A DNA stretch of 64,000 nt, taken from positions 372,001 to 436,000 of the forward strand of contig NZ_BMGS01000003.1 of assembly GCF_014640315.1 (NCBI RefSeq), read 5' to 3'. This document shows positions 51,293-59,446 of this stretch, in pieces. Position 1 is the first letter of the stretch; every line of letters starts with the position of its first letter. This DNA is from Hymenobacter glacieicola. Its GTDB lineage: Bacteria > Bacteroidota > Bacteroidia > Cytophagales > Hymenobacteraceae. The translations under genes and the position numbers were made by a program. The notes below the pieces were generated by a model, which ran no database searches, was not told the origin of the DNA, and saw only the letters and a list, made by a program, of their open reading frames with translations.

Positions 51293-52279
51293 CTACCACA
51301 CCTGATGCACCAGCGGCTTGATGCGCTGCTCGTAGACGGCGCGCACAGCCTGCATTTGCTCCGAAGTCAGGGCGGGTAGCTCGGCGGCTTGCAGATTAGA
51401 GGTGAGCTGGTCGGGGCGGGAGGCACCGGGAATCACGCAGCTTACTTCCTCGAACATGAGCACCCAGCACAGGGCCACGGGAGCGAGGTTGGGCTGATCG
51501 GGAAACACCTTTTTCAGCTCTTCCACGGCGGCCAGGCCTGTTTCGTAGTCTACGCCCGAGAAGGTTTCGCCTTTGTCGAAGGCGGCGCCGTCGCGGTTGA
51601 ACTGGCGGTGGTCGTCGGGGGAGAAGGTGGTCTGGGGCGAGAACTTGCCGGTGAGCAGGCCGCTGGCCAGCGGTACGCGCACAATCAGGCCTACGTCGTG
51701 GCGCTTGGCTTCCTGGAACAGCAGCTCGGCGGGGCGCTGCCGGAACATGTTGAAGATAAGCTGAATGGTGGTGACGTTGGGGAAGGCGAGGGCCTTGAGG
51801 CCTTCTTCCACCTTTTCCACGCTCACGCCCAGGTTCAGAATCTTGCCTTCCTCCTTGAGCCGGTCAAACAGCTCAAAGATTTCAGGCCGGTAGTACACCT
51901 CCGTGGGCGGGCAGTGCAGCTGAATCAGATCCAGGGTTTCGAGCTGCATGTTGCGCAGGCTGGCTTCTACAAACTGGCGGAGGGCCGCGGGCTGGTAGGC
52001 CTCGTTGGTGTGGGGCTGCAGCTGGCGGCCGCACTTGGTGGCCACGTACACCCGCTCTGAGCGGCTGCGCACCAGCCGGCCCACGGCTTTTTCGCTTTCC
52101 CCGTCGCCGTACACATCGGCGGTGTCAATGAAATTAATTCCGCTGTCAACGGCGGCGTTGAGGATGGAATCGGCGGTTTCGTGGCTGAACGGGTCGCCCC
52201 ATTTGCCGCCTACCTGCCAGGTGCCCAGGCTGATTTCGGAGACGTTGAAGCCGGTTTTACCAAGTGTGCGATACTGCAT
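51293..52279 (-). CDS. Aldo/keto reductase
   Basis: A 328-residue NADPH-dependent oxidoreductase with a TIM barrel. The AKR tetrad is D52, Y57 (IDTADVYG), K82 (VATKCG) and H122 (LIQLHCPP). The cofactor-binding C-terminal segment VIPGASRPDQLTSNL is present. It reduces aldehydes or ketones, with unknown substrate, in the cytoplasm. The ATG at 52279 begins the family homology; the longer open frame reaches back through a palindromic repeat and is not real. Transcribed alone. Confidence 0.92.
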   Translation of the reverse strand: MQYRTLGKTGFNVSEISLGTWQVGGKWGDPFSHETADSILNAAVDSGINFIDTADVYGDGESEKAVGRLVRSRSERVYVATKCGRQLQPHTNEAYQPAALRQFVEASLRNMQLETLDLIQLHCPPTEVYYRPEIFELFDRLKEEGKILNLGVSVEKVEEGLKALAFPNVTTIQLIFNMFRQRPAELLFQEAKRHDVGLIVRVPLASGLLTGKFSPQTTFSPDDHRQFNRDGAAFDKGETFSGVDYETGLAAVEELKKVFPDQPNLAPVALCWVLMFEEVSCVIPGASRPDQLTSNLQAAELPALTSEQMQAVRAVYEQRIKPLVHQVW

Positions 52280-52331
52280 AAGGGTAGGAGGTAAAGAATG
52301 ATTGAAGGTGTCAGAAGTAGAGAATTGGGCT

Positions 52332-52418
52332 GTCATTCCGAGCCGGGCCAGGAATCTGAGGTCACGAACCCGGGTTACCTGGCGGCCGACCCCGATTCCT
52401 GGCCCGGCTCGGAATGAC
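52332..52418. repeat. GTCAT-family palindrome 6
   Basis: GTCATTCCGAGCCGGGCCAG through GGAATC (52332-52356) pairs with GATTCCTGGCCCGGCTCGGA through ATGAC (52394-52418). It sits between divergent genes. Confidence 0.9.
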
Positions 52419-52501
52419 AACTTCTGCATACGCCAGAAGCCCGCGGCAAGCTACTGCCGGCCTGCCTATCTTTACTTTTTTCCGCCTCGTCTTTCGTCGC
52501 C

Positions 52502-54523
52502 GTGTCCCAGCCCATTCTCTCCGTCCGCAACCTGACCATCGACTTCCAGAGCCACCGGGGCAACACGCGGGCCGTGGCCGACATTTCCTTCGACTTGCGG
52601 CGGGGCGAAACCCTGGCCATTGTGGGCGAGTCGGGCTCGGGCAAGTCGGTTACTTCCCTGGCCTTGATGGGGCTGATTCCGCTACCGCCCGGCCAGATTG
52701 TATCCGGCGAGGCGCGGTTTCAGTCGGAGGCACTAGGGGAGGTAGACTTGCTGCAGCTTACCGATCAGCAGCTGCAGCAGGTGCGGGGCAACGACATCAG
52801 CATGATTTTTCAGGAGCCGATGACGTCCCTGAACCCCGTGTACACCTGCGGCAGTCAGGTAGTGGAAGCCCTGCGCCTGCACACCACGCTTACGGCAAAA
52901 GAAGCCCAGGCCCGCACCGTGGAGCTGTTCACCATGGCCCAGCTGCCGCGCCCCGAGAAGATTTTCACGAGCTACCCCCACGAAATCAGCGGGGGGCAGA
53001 AGCAGCGCGTGATGATTGCCATGGCCATGGCTTGCAACCCCGCCATCCTCATTGCCGACGAGCCCACCACGGCCCTCGACGTGACGGTGCAGGCCCGAAT
53101 GCTCCGCCTCATCGACGAGTTGCGCCGCCAGCACCACACAGCCGTCATCTTCATCACCCACGACCTGGGGGTAGTGGCCGAAATAGCCGACCGGATTCTA
53201 GTGATGTACCGCGGCCGGGTAGTGGAGCAAGGCCCGGTCCTGGACATTTTCACCAACCCCCAGCACCCCTACACCAAGGGGCTGCTGGCGTGCCGGCCAA
53301 AACTTTCGGTTGGCAAGAAAAAATTACCGGTAGTAGCCGATTTCATGCGTGAAACGGCGGATGGAGGCTTTATAGCTACTGAAAATAGCTCAACGCAAGT
53401 GCTTGCTACTGAAAATGGTGAGGGAGAAAAGCTAAACTCTCAAAATAGCTCTGAAACCACCAAAACGTTCCCCGTGGAACATTCTGTTTCACGCCCTTCG
53501 GAACCACAGTTTGGGCTGGATGTGGCCCCGAGCATGGAATCTGGGCAGCTATTGCTGCTAGAAGCAAGTAGTCCGACCAATCCCCCGCAGGGGTTGGTAG
53601 AACCACTCTCGTTGAACGAAGGCAACCCAGCCGTCAGTAACCTCAGCAGCGAGAGTGGTGCGACCAACCCTGCGGGAATTAGTCGGACCACAGCCGATGG
53701 ACCCCTGTTAAGCGTGAAAGAACTGAACGTGCATTTCCCCATTCGGAAAGGCTTCTTCAACCGGAACAAGGAATATGTGCGCGCCGTGGATGGGGTAAGT
53801 TTCAACATCTACCCCGGCGAAACGGTGGGGCTGGTGGGGGAGTCGGGCTGCGGCAAAACCACGCTGGGCCGGACCTTGCTGCGGCTGGTGGAGCCCACCT
53901 CGGGCAGCATCCTGTTCGAAGGGGTAGACCTGGCCACCCTGCCCGCCGAGGAGCTGCGCCGCAAGCGCCGGGAGTTTCAGATGGTGTTCCAAGACCCTTA
54001 CGCCGCTCTGAACCCCATGATGACCGTGGGCGAGGCCATCCTGGAGCCCATGCGCGTGCACCGGGTAGGCGGCACGAAGCAGCAGCAGAAAGACCGGGTG
54101 CTGGAGCTGCTGCGTACCGTGGGGCTGAAGGAGGAACATTACCAGCGCTACCCCCACGAGTTTAGCGGCGGCCAGCGCCAGCGCATCTGCATTGCTCGGG
54201 CCCTGGCCCTGCAGCCCAAGTGCATCATCTGCGACGAGTCCGTGTCGGCCCTCGACGTGTCGGTGCAGGCCCAGGTGCTCAACCTGCTCAACGACCTCAA
54301 GCGCGCGTTCGGCATCACCTACCTCTTCATCACCCACGACCTCTCCGTAGCCCGCTTCATGTCGGACCGCCTGCTGGTCATGCGCCAGGGTCAGATTGTG
54401 GAAAGCGGCCCCGCCGCCGAGCTCTACGCCAACCCCCAGCACGAGTACACCCGGCAGCTGCTGGCCGCCATTCCTAAAGACGAGCCCGCCGACATCCGCG
54501 CCGCCGTGGCAGGTAGGGCGTAG
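52502..54523 (+). CDS. Fused dipeptide-type ABC transporter ATPases (DppD-DppF)
   Basis: A 673-residue protein with two complete ABC ATPase domains for oligopeptide or nickel-type importers. First domain (about 1-280): Walker A GESGSGKS, signature ISGGQKQR, Walker [10 protein letters not shown]. Second (about 405-665): Walker A GESGCGKT, signature FSGGQRQR, Walker [10 protein letters not shown], in which Ser replaces the usual Pro. The start is the GTG at 52502, after TATCTTTA at 52467-52474. The linker, about residues 285-400, is AT-richer and contains an in-frame 40-bp-arm palindrome and a parS-like 16-mer, which suggests it was once intergenic DNA between two genes. No permease gene lies nearby. 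Confidence 0.93.
   Translation: MSQPILSVRNLTIDFQSHRGNTRAVADISFDLRRGETLAIVGESGSGKSVTSLALMGLIPLPPGQIVSGEARFQSEALGEVDLLQLTDQQLQQVRGNDISMIFQEPMTSLNPVYTCGSQVVEALRLHTTLTAKEAQARTVELFTMAQLPRPEKIFTSYPHEISGGQKQRVMIAMAMACNPAILIADEPTTALDVTVQARMLRLIDELRRQHHTAVIFITHDLGVVAEIADRILVMYRGRVVEQGPVLDIFTNPQHPYTKGLLACRPKLSVGKKKLPVVADFMRETADGGFIATENSSTQVLATENGEGEKLNSQNSSETTKTFPVEHSVSRPSEPQFGLDVAPSMESGQLLLLEASSPTNPPQGLVEPLSLNEGNPAVSNLSSESGATNPAGISRTTADGPLLSVKELNVHFPIRKGFFNRNKEYVRAVDGVSFNIYPGETVGLVGESGCGKTTLGRTLLRLVEPTSGSILFEGVDLATLPAEELRRKRREFQMVFQDPYAALNPMMTVGEAILEPMRVHRVGGTKQQQKDRVLELLRTVGLKEEHYQRYPHEFSGGQRQRICIARALALQPKCIICDESVSALDVSVQAQVLNLLNDLKRAFGITYLFITHDLSVARFMSDRLLVMRQGQIVESGPAAELYANPQHEYTRQLLAAIPKDEPADIRAAVAGRA
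53466..53481. other. parS-like sequence inside the ABC ATPase linker
   Basis: CGTTCCCCGTGGAACA matches the parS consensus TGTTCCACGTGGAACA at 14 of 16 positions. TGTTTCACG at 53485-53493 adds a half site right after it. It is read in frame within the linker. ParB binding is uncertain because one mismatch lies in the central ACGT. Confidence 0.45.
53571..53689. repeat. In-frame palindromic insert in the ABC ATPase linker
   Basis: Left arm GTCCGACCAATCCCCCGCAG and on to 53611 pairs, with a few mismatches, with the right arm 53650-53689, which begins CGAGAGTGGTGCGACCAACC. Loop about 38 bases. It keeps the reading frame open across the whole insert. It is not of the GTCAT family. Confidence 0.8.
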
Positions 54524-54616
54524 GAGGGAAGTAGGTAGTGATGCCCTCGTCTGTTATTCCGAGCATGTGGGGCCTCCTACTTGGCTGACGTTGGGGAGTA
54601 ACCTTCGAGAGTAACT

Positions 54617-54712
54617 GTCATGCAGAAGCGGAGCCGAAGCATCTCGCGTGCATTGTCTGGTTAGTCTAGCAATGTCAGCACGCGAGATGCTTCGGCTCCG
54701 CTTCTGCATGAC
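54617..54712. repeat. GTCAT-family palindrome 7
   Basis: Left arm 54617-54650 (GTCATGCAGAAGCGGAGCCG start), right arm 54679-54712, perfect over 34 bp. First of three palindromes around the GIY-YIG gene. Confidence 0.92.
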
Positions 54713-54736
54713 ATTCTGCCCCTATTGTTATTCCTG

Positions 54737-54825
54737 CTAGGGTGTGTGCACAGTAACTTAACAGGCCGTCATGCAGAGCGCAGCGAAGCATGACGGCCTG
54801 TTAAGTTACTGTGCACACACCCTAG
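54737..54825. repeat. Palindrome 8: 38-bp perfect arms directly before the GIY-YIG gene
   Basis: Left arm 54737-54774 and right arm 54788-54825 are exact inverted copies around a 13-base loop. The centre contains a short GTCATGC...GCATGAC core, while the outer 30 bases (CTAGGGTGTGTGCACAGTAA start) are unlike the other copies. It ends 19 bases before the GTG start codon, so it would fold in the mRNA leader if transcribed from further upstream. Confidence 0.92.
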
Positions 54826-54844
54826 CCAATTATTCATCAGCTCT

Positions 54845-55156
54845 GTGTACGTCTATCTGCTAACTAACCCAACTCGTACCGTCCTCTACACCGGCGTAAC
54901 CAACGACCTGGAGCGGCGCTTGTATGAGCACAGCCAAGGGCTAGGCGAAGCGGGACGCTTTACGGGTCGGTATCAGTGCAACCTACTCGTGTATTTTGAA
55001 ATGTTGCCCGATGCCCAGCAGGCTATAGCCCGCGAGAAGGAAATCAAAGGATGGAGCCGAGCAAAGAAGGAGCAGCTGATTGCTACGCTGAATCCGACGT
55101 GGGTACCTATCGAGTTAGGTACTTGGGATGGTGGCAACACAGCAGCCGGAAACTAA
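54845..55156 (+). CDS. Small GIY-YIG nuclease-domain protein
   Basis: A 103-residue stand-alone GIY-YIG domain of the UPF0213/YhbQ-like type. The two tyrosine motifs are VYLLTN (Y4) and LYTGVTNDLERRLYEHSQG (Y15, G17, catalytic-type R24), and the metal ligand is probably E66 in AREKEIKGWSR. Such domains cut DNA in endonucleases and repair enzymes; the role of the small versions is poorly known. The start is the GTG at 54845; no ATG lies upstream in frame before a stop. It is a single gene flanked by GTCAT-family palindromes on both sides (54617, 54737, 55203), which raises the possibility that its substrate is these hairpins. Confidence 0.85.
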   Translation: MYVYLLTNPTRTVLYTGVTNDLERRLYEHSQGLGEAGRFTGRYQCNLLVYFEMLPDAQQAIAREKEIKGWSRAKKEQLIATLNPTWVPIELGTWDGGNTAAGN

Positions 55157-55202
55157 TCTACCTCGCTAAACGTCGTAAGGCAGCTGACGTAAGTTGCCGC
55201 CT

Positions 55203-55298
55203 GTCATGCAGAGGCGTAGCTAAGCATCTCGCGTGCTGACGTTGCAACAAGTAACTCCCGATGTTAACACGCGAGATTCCTCGCACGCTCGGAATGAC
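55203..55298. repeat. GTCAT-family palindrome 9 (chimeric arms)
   Basis: The left end is GTCATGCAGAGGCGTAGC, the right end, read inverted, is GTCATTCCGAGCGTGCGAGG. The inner part (CATCTCGCGTGCTGACGTT, AACACGCGAGATTCC) still pairs. The two ends come from different subfamilies. Confidence 0.85.
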
Positions 55299-55531
55299 GG
55301 GCGGCAATTCTTCCTTCACGCGCTAGCGCCCTAGCCACGGCCGCAACCCAAGCGTAACCTCCCTTTTTCGACTAGAAATAGTTATTCCCCAATATATTCC
55401 GTATCATCTTTTCGAAGCCCGATTCCGGGCTGGATTACTTTACCCCGGGAAACCTCGTAGTACTACCAGTTTCCCACTCATTCAACCCCGCCGCCTGCGA
55501 AAAAGACAACCACTGGCGGCCCCTTTTCTAC
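55299..55531. other. Leader region of rnr
   Basis: No gene seen. TACTTTAC near 55435 is a weak promoter candidate. The rest shows no repeat or RNA I recognise. Confidence 0.35.
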
Positions 55532-58072
55532 ATGAAAGAAAAAGATGAATCCGCCGCCCCCCGCGCCCCTCGCGCGAAGGCAGCCCGCCGTAGCGACGCC
55601 GCTGTGGCTTCCATTTCCAAGGACTTGGTGTTTCGCGTTTTCCGCGACAACCCGGGCAAAGTATTCTCCTACCGCCAGCTCTCCCGCCGCCTCGGCGTGA
55701 CGACCAAAGAGCAGCGCGAAGACATTTTTGAACACCTGAAAAGCCTCAAGAAAAGCGGCCTGCTCACGCTGCTGCAGAACGACGACTACCGCCTGACCGA
55801 TGCCGCCGCTGCCCAAGCTGCTACGGAGCCCGCCAGCGGCCGCAAAACGCGCCGCAACGAGCGGGAACCCTTCGCCGGCATGACCCGCGGGGGCGGCCGC
55901 CCCGTGGAAGCTGAGTTTGGCCAAGACCCCGTGGTGCACCGTCGGCGGGAGGCGGGCTTCGACTTCCCTAATGCCGATGACCCGACTACTCCCCGCCGCG
56001 GCCGGCACGACCAGGGTGGCAGTGAAACCATCACCGGCACTGTGGCCTTAGCTACCGACAAGTACGCTTTCGTCATCTCAGAAGAAAGCGAGCAGGATGT
56101 GCGCGTGTTCACCGACCGACTCAAGTTTGCCATGCACGGCGACACGGTGCGCCTGCGCCTGCGTGGCTCCCGCGACGGCCGCCCCGTCGGCGACGTGGTG
56201 GAGGTCGTAAACCGGGTGCGTCCGGAGCTGGTGGGGCGCCTGCACCTGCAGGGCGGCATCGGCTTTGTGAAGGCTGACAACCGCAAGATTTATTTCGACG
56301 TGTTCGTGCCTTTCGAGAACCTGAACGGCGCCAACCACGGCGAAAAGGTGCTGGTGCGCATTGCCGAGTTTCCGGAGAACGATGCCGGCCAGTTGCCCGT
56401 GGGTCAGGTGGTACGCAGCTTCGGTAAGGCCGGCGAAAACGAGGCCGAAATCAACGCCATCATGGCGGAGTTCGGACTGCCGTTTGAGTTCCCGGCTGAG
56501 GTAGAAGAAGAGTCGGAAAGCATTCCGCTGGAGATTCCGCAGAGCGAGATTGAGCGCCGCCGCGACTTCCGCCACATCACCACCTTCACCATCGACCCGG
56601 TTGATGCCAAAGACTTCGACGATGCCCTCAGCATTCAGCAGCTCGAAAACGGGCACTGGGAAATTGGGGTGCACATTGCCGACGTGACCCACTACGTACG
56701 CCCCGGCATGGCCCTGGAAAAGGAGGCCCGCTACCGCGCTACCTCCGTCTACCTCGTGGACCGCGTGATTCCCATGCTACCCGAGCGCCTCAGCAACGGC
56801 CTCTGCTCCCTGCGCCCCCACGAAGACAAACTGACCTTCTCGGCCGTGTTTGAGCTCGATGAGAAGGGCAAGCTCTACAACTCCTGGTTTGGCAAAACCA
56901 TCATCCACTCAGACCGCCGCTTTGCTTATGAAGAGGCGCAGGAGCGCATTGAAGGGCTGGACGCGGACTACACCGCCGAGATTCAGCTGATGAACGACAT
57001 TGCCAAGAAGCTGTGTGCCGCCCGCTTCAAGCAGGGCGCCATCAGCTTCGAAACCCAGGAGGTGAAGTTCAAGCTGGATGAGCAAGGCAAGCCGCTGGGC
57101 GTGTACGTGAAGGAGCGCAAGGATGCCCACAAGATGATTGAGGAGTTCATGCTGCTAGCCAACCGCAAGGTGGCCGAGTTCGTGTTCAAGCTCAAAAATC
57201 GGAAGCCCCGCTTCACGATGGTATACCGCGTACACGACGCCCCCGATGAGGAGCGCCTGGCCAACTTTGCCCTCTTCGCCCAGAAGTTCGGCCACCAGCT
57301 CGACCTCTCGAACCCGAAGAAGCTGAGCACGGAACTAAACGATTTGAGCAGTGAGGTAGTGGGCCGCCCGGAGCAAAACGTCATCCAGACGCTGGCCATC
57401 CGGACCATGGCCAAGGCTACCTACACCACCGATCCGCGCGGGCACTTCGGCCTGGCTTTCGAGCACTATTCGCACTTCACCTCACCCATCCGTCGTTACC
57501 CCGACATGATGGCCCACCGCCTGCTGGAGCACTACCTCGAGGGCGGCAAGAACGTGGAGGTGGAGGCCATTGAGGAAGAGTGCAAGCACTCTTCGGAGCG
57601 CGAAAAGCTGGCCGCCAATGCCGAGCGCGCTAGCATCAAATACAAGCAAGTAGAGTTCCTGCAGGACCGCATCGGCGACACGTTCACCGGCGTGGTGTCG
57701 GGCCTGACGGAGTGGGGCCTCTACGTCGAAATCGAGGAGAACAAGTGCGAGGGCATGGTACGCGTGGCGGACATTCCTGGCGACTTCTTCGAGCTGGACA
57801 AAGACAACTACCGCCTAGTAGGCCAGCGTAGCAAGCGCATCATCCAGTTCGGCGACGAGCTGCAGGTGGTAGTGAAGGCCGCCAACCTGCTGGACCGCAC
57901 CATCGACTTCGAGCTGGTGGACAACCGCCCCGATGCCGTGAAAAACCGCGAGCGGGAGGAGCGCGACGCCGGTCGGGAAAGCCGCCGCGGCTACCGCCCC
58001 GAGCGGAGCGGCAGTGGTAGTAAAGGTGGCAAAGGCGGCCGCCCCGGCGGCGAGAACAAGCGCCGCCGGTAA
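55532..58072 (+). CDS. rnr: Ribonuclease R
   Basis: An 846-residue 3'-5' exoribonuclease. Residues about 28-95 form a winged-helix domain (VFSYRQLSRRLGV). Cold-shock domains follow (about 160-320), then the RNB catalytic domain with TIDPVDAKDFDD (D355, D361, D363, D364), and a C-terminal S1 domain (about 725-800, GVVSGLTEWGLYVEIEEN). The last 45 residues are Arg/Gly/Lys-rich, as usual for RNase R. It degrades structured RNA, including REP-like hairpins in other bacteria, which is notable given the palindromes on both sides of this gene. Start at 55532 (MKEKDES). Confidence 0.95.
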   Translation: MKEKDESAAPRAPRAKAARRSDAAVASISKDLVFRVFRDNPGKVFSYRQLSRRLGVTTKEQREDIFEHLKSLKKSGLLTLLQNDDYRLTDAAAAQAATEPASGRKTRRNEREPFAGMTRGGGRPVEAEFGQDPVVHRRREAGFDFPNADDPTTPRRGRHDQGGSETITGTVALATDKYAFVISEESEQDVRVFTDRLKFAMHGDTVRLRLRGSRDGRPVGDVVEVVNRVRPELVGRLHLQGGIGFVKADNRKIYFDVFVPFENLNGANHGEKVLVRIAEFPENDAGQLPVGQVVRSFGKAGENEAEINAIMAEFGLPFEFPAEVEEESESIPLEIPQSEIERRRDFRHITTFTIDPVDAKDFDDALSIQQLENGHWEIGVHIADVTHYVRPGMALEKEARYRATSVYLVDRVIPMLPERLSNGLCSLRPHEDKLTFSAVFELDEKGKLYNSWFGKTIIHSDRRFAYEEAQERIEGLDADYTAEIQLMNDIAKKLCAARFKQGAISFETQEVKFKLDEQGKPLGVYVKERKDAHKMIEEFMLLANRKVAEFVFKLKNRKPRFTMVYRVHDAPDEERLANFALFAQKFGHQLDLSNPKKLSTELNDLSSEVVGRPEQNVIQTLAIRTMAKATYTTDPRGHFGLAFEHYSHFTSPIRRYPDMMAHRLLEHYLEGGKNVEVEAIEEECKHSSEREKLAANAERASIKYKQVEFLQDRIGDTFTGVVSGLTEWGLYVEIEENKCEGMVRVADIPGDFFELDKDNYRLVGQRSKRIIQFGDELQVVVKAANLLDRTIDFELVDNRPDAVKNREREERDAGRESRRGYRPERSGSGSKGGKGGRPGGENKRRR

Positions 58073-58092
58073 AATAAACCTGAGAATATCGG

Positions 58093-58200
58093 GTCTGTCA
58101 TCCTGAGCAAAGCGAAGGACCTTATTACGCAGGAACCAGCCGTGAATGCGGCAGCTGTTCCTGCGTAATAAGGTCCTTCGCTTTGCTCAGGATGACAGAC
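58093..58200. repeat. GTCAT-family palindrome 10 (44-bp perfect arms)
   Basis: Left arm 58093-58136 (GTCTGTCATCCTGAGCAAAG start), right arm 58157-58200, perfect, 20-base loop, followed by a T7 run, so it may also terminate rnr transcription. Confidence 0.93.
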
Positions 58201-58246
58201 TTTTTTTATGGGTTTGCCTCCCACCCGTATTTAACTCCGAAACCCA

Positions 58247-58354
58247 AAAGGTTGTCATTCCGAGCCCCGCGAGGAGTCTCGCGTGCTGACGTTGTGGTGG
58301 TAATTCCAACGTCAGCACGCGAGATTCCTCGCGGGGCTCGGAATGACAACCTTT
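58247..58354. repeat. GTCAT-family palindrome 11 (47-bp arms)
   Basis: Left arm 58247-58293, right arm 58308-58354 with one mismatch. The core GTCATTCCGAGCCCCGCGAG is shared with palindrome 1 at 29393. It is followed by a low-complexity 'tcacctcatcacc' spacer (58353-58400). Confidence 0.93.
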
Positions 58355-58407
58355 CACCTCATCACCTCATCACCTTTCACTCCACGACCCCATCACCTCA
58401 TCTTCCG

Positions 58408-58415
58408 TACCTTTC
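58408..58415 (+). promoter_or_regulatory. Promoter-like TACCTTTC before polyprenyl synthase
   Basis: One base from TAnnTTTG, 25 bases before the GTG start codon at 58440. Confidence 0.4.
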
Positions 58416-58439
58416 CCATCCGAACTTTTACCCCATTCC

Positions 58440-59411
58440 GTGGATCTGTCCCAACTCACTGACCGCATCAATTCTGCCCTGGCACCTCTGCAATACGGCG
58501 AGCAGCCCACGGCCCTCTACGAGCCTATTCGCTACATCATGGCCCTCGGGGGCAAGCGCATTCGGCCCCTGCTGACCTTGCTCGGGGCCCAACTCTTTAC
58601 CGATGAACTGGAGCCCGCTCTAAAGCCTGCCCTGGCTACGGAGGTCTTCCACAACTTCACCCTCCTGCACGACGACCTGATGGACCAGGCGCCCCTGCGC
58701 CGGGGCCAGGCCACGGTGCACGAGAAATGGAACCCCAACGTGGCCATTTTGAGCGGCGACGTGATGCTGGTGCGGGCCTACGAACTCTTCCTCGATGTGC
58801 CCGCCGCGCTGCTGCCCCACGTGCTGCGCCGCTTCTCCCAAACGGCCGCCGAGGTGTGCGAGGGCCAGCAGTGGGACATGAACTTCGAGACGGAAACCGA
58901 GGTCAGCATCGTGCAGTACCTAGACATGATTCGGCTGAAGACGGCCGTGCTGCTGGGCTTTGCCCTGGAGTTGGGCGCCCTGCTCGGCGGCGCTTCCCGC
59001 CAGGATGCCGACCACCTGCGCCAGTTCGGCGTGGGCATCGGGGTAGCCTTTCAGCTCCGCGACGACCTGCTGGATGTGTACGGCGACGCGGCCACCTTCG
59101 GCAAGCGTGTGGGCGGCGACATTCTCAGCGACAAAAAAACCTACCTCCTGCTCACGGCCCAGGCCCAGGCCAGCGAAGCGCAGCGGGCTACCCTGGCCCA
59201 GCACATCGGTCAGCCCGTGGCTAGTGCCGACGCCAAGGTGCAAGCCGTACGGACCATCTACGACGAGCTCGAAATTCGCCCTCAGACGGAGGCTCTCATC
59301 AATGACTACTTCCTGGATGCTTTGCAGCACTTGGAGCGCGTAGCGGCCCCCGAAACGCGTAAAAATCCCCTTCGCCAGTTGGCCTTGCAACTCATGGAGC
59401 GGGAGCAATAG
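58440..59411 (+). CDS. Polyprenyl synthetase (FPP/GGPP-type)
   Basis: A 323-residue trans-prenyltransferase. The first Asp-rich motif is DDLMD (78-82) with RRG after it, the second is DDLLD (208-212), and GGKRIRP lies at 37-43. Phe73 is five residues before the first motif; an aromatic there usually limits product to C15-C20. That makes FPP or GGPP likely, the latter being a carotenoid precursor. The enzyme is cytoplasmic. It starts at the GTG at 58440; no ATG fits. The rhomboid gene follows after 35 bases and may be cotranscribed. Confidence 0.92.
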   Translation: MDLSQLTDRINSALAPLQYGEQPTALYEPIRYIMALGGKRIRPLLTLLGAQLFTDELEPALKPALATEVFHNFTLLHDDLMDQAPLRRGQATVHEKWNPNVAILSGDVMLVRAYELFLDVPAALLPHVLRRFSQTAAEVCEGQQWDMNFETETEVSIVQYLDMIRLKTAVLLGFALELGALLGGASRQDADHLRQFGVGIGVAFQLRDDLLDVYGDAATFGKRVGGDILSDKKTYLLLTAQAQASEAQRATLAQHIGQPVASADAKVQAVRTIYDELEIRPQTEALINDYFLDALQHLERVAAPETRKNPLRQLALQLMEREQ

Positions 59412-59446
59412 CCCCACCACTTCTTTCTGCCCTTCTTTCAACCCGT

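Noticed and set aside
52280..52429. Extension of the aldo/keto reductase
   Set aside because: It is encoded largely by a GTCAT palindrome; the AKR start MQYRTLGKTG lies at 52279.
29393..58354. CRISPR array
   Set aside because: The repeats are long hairpins scattered over 29 kb without regular spacing or spacers, and no cas gene is present.
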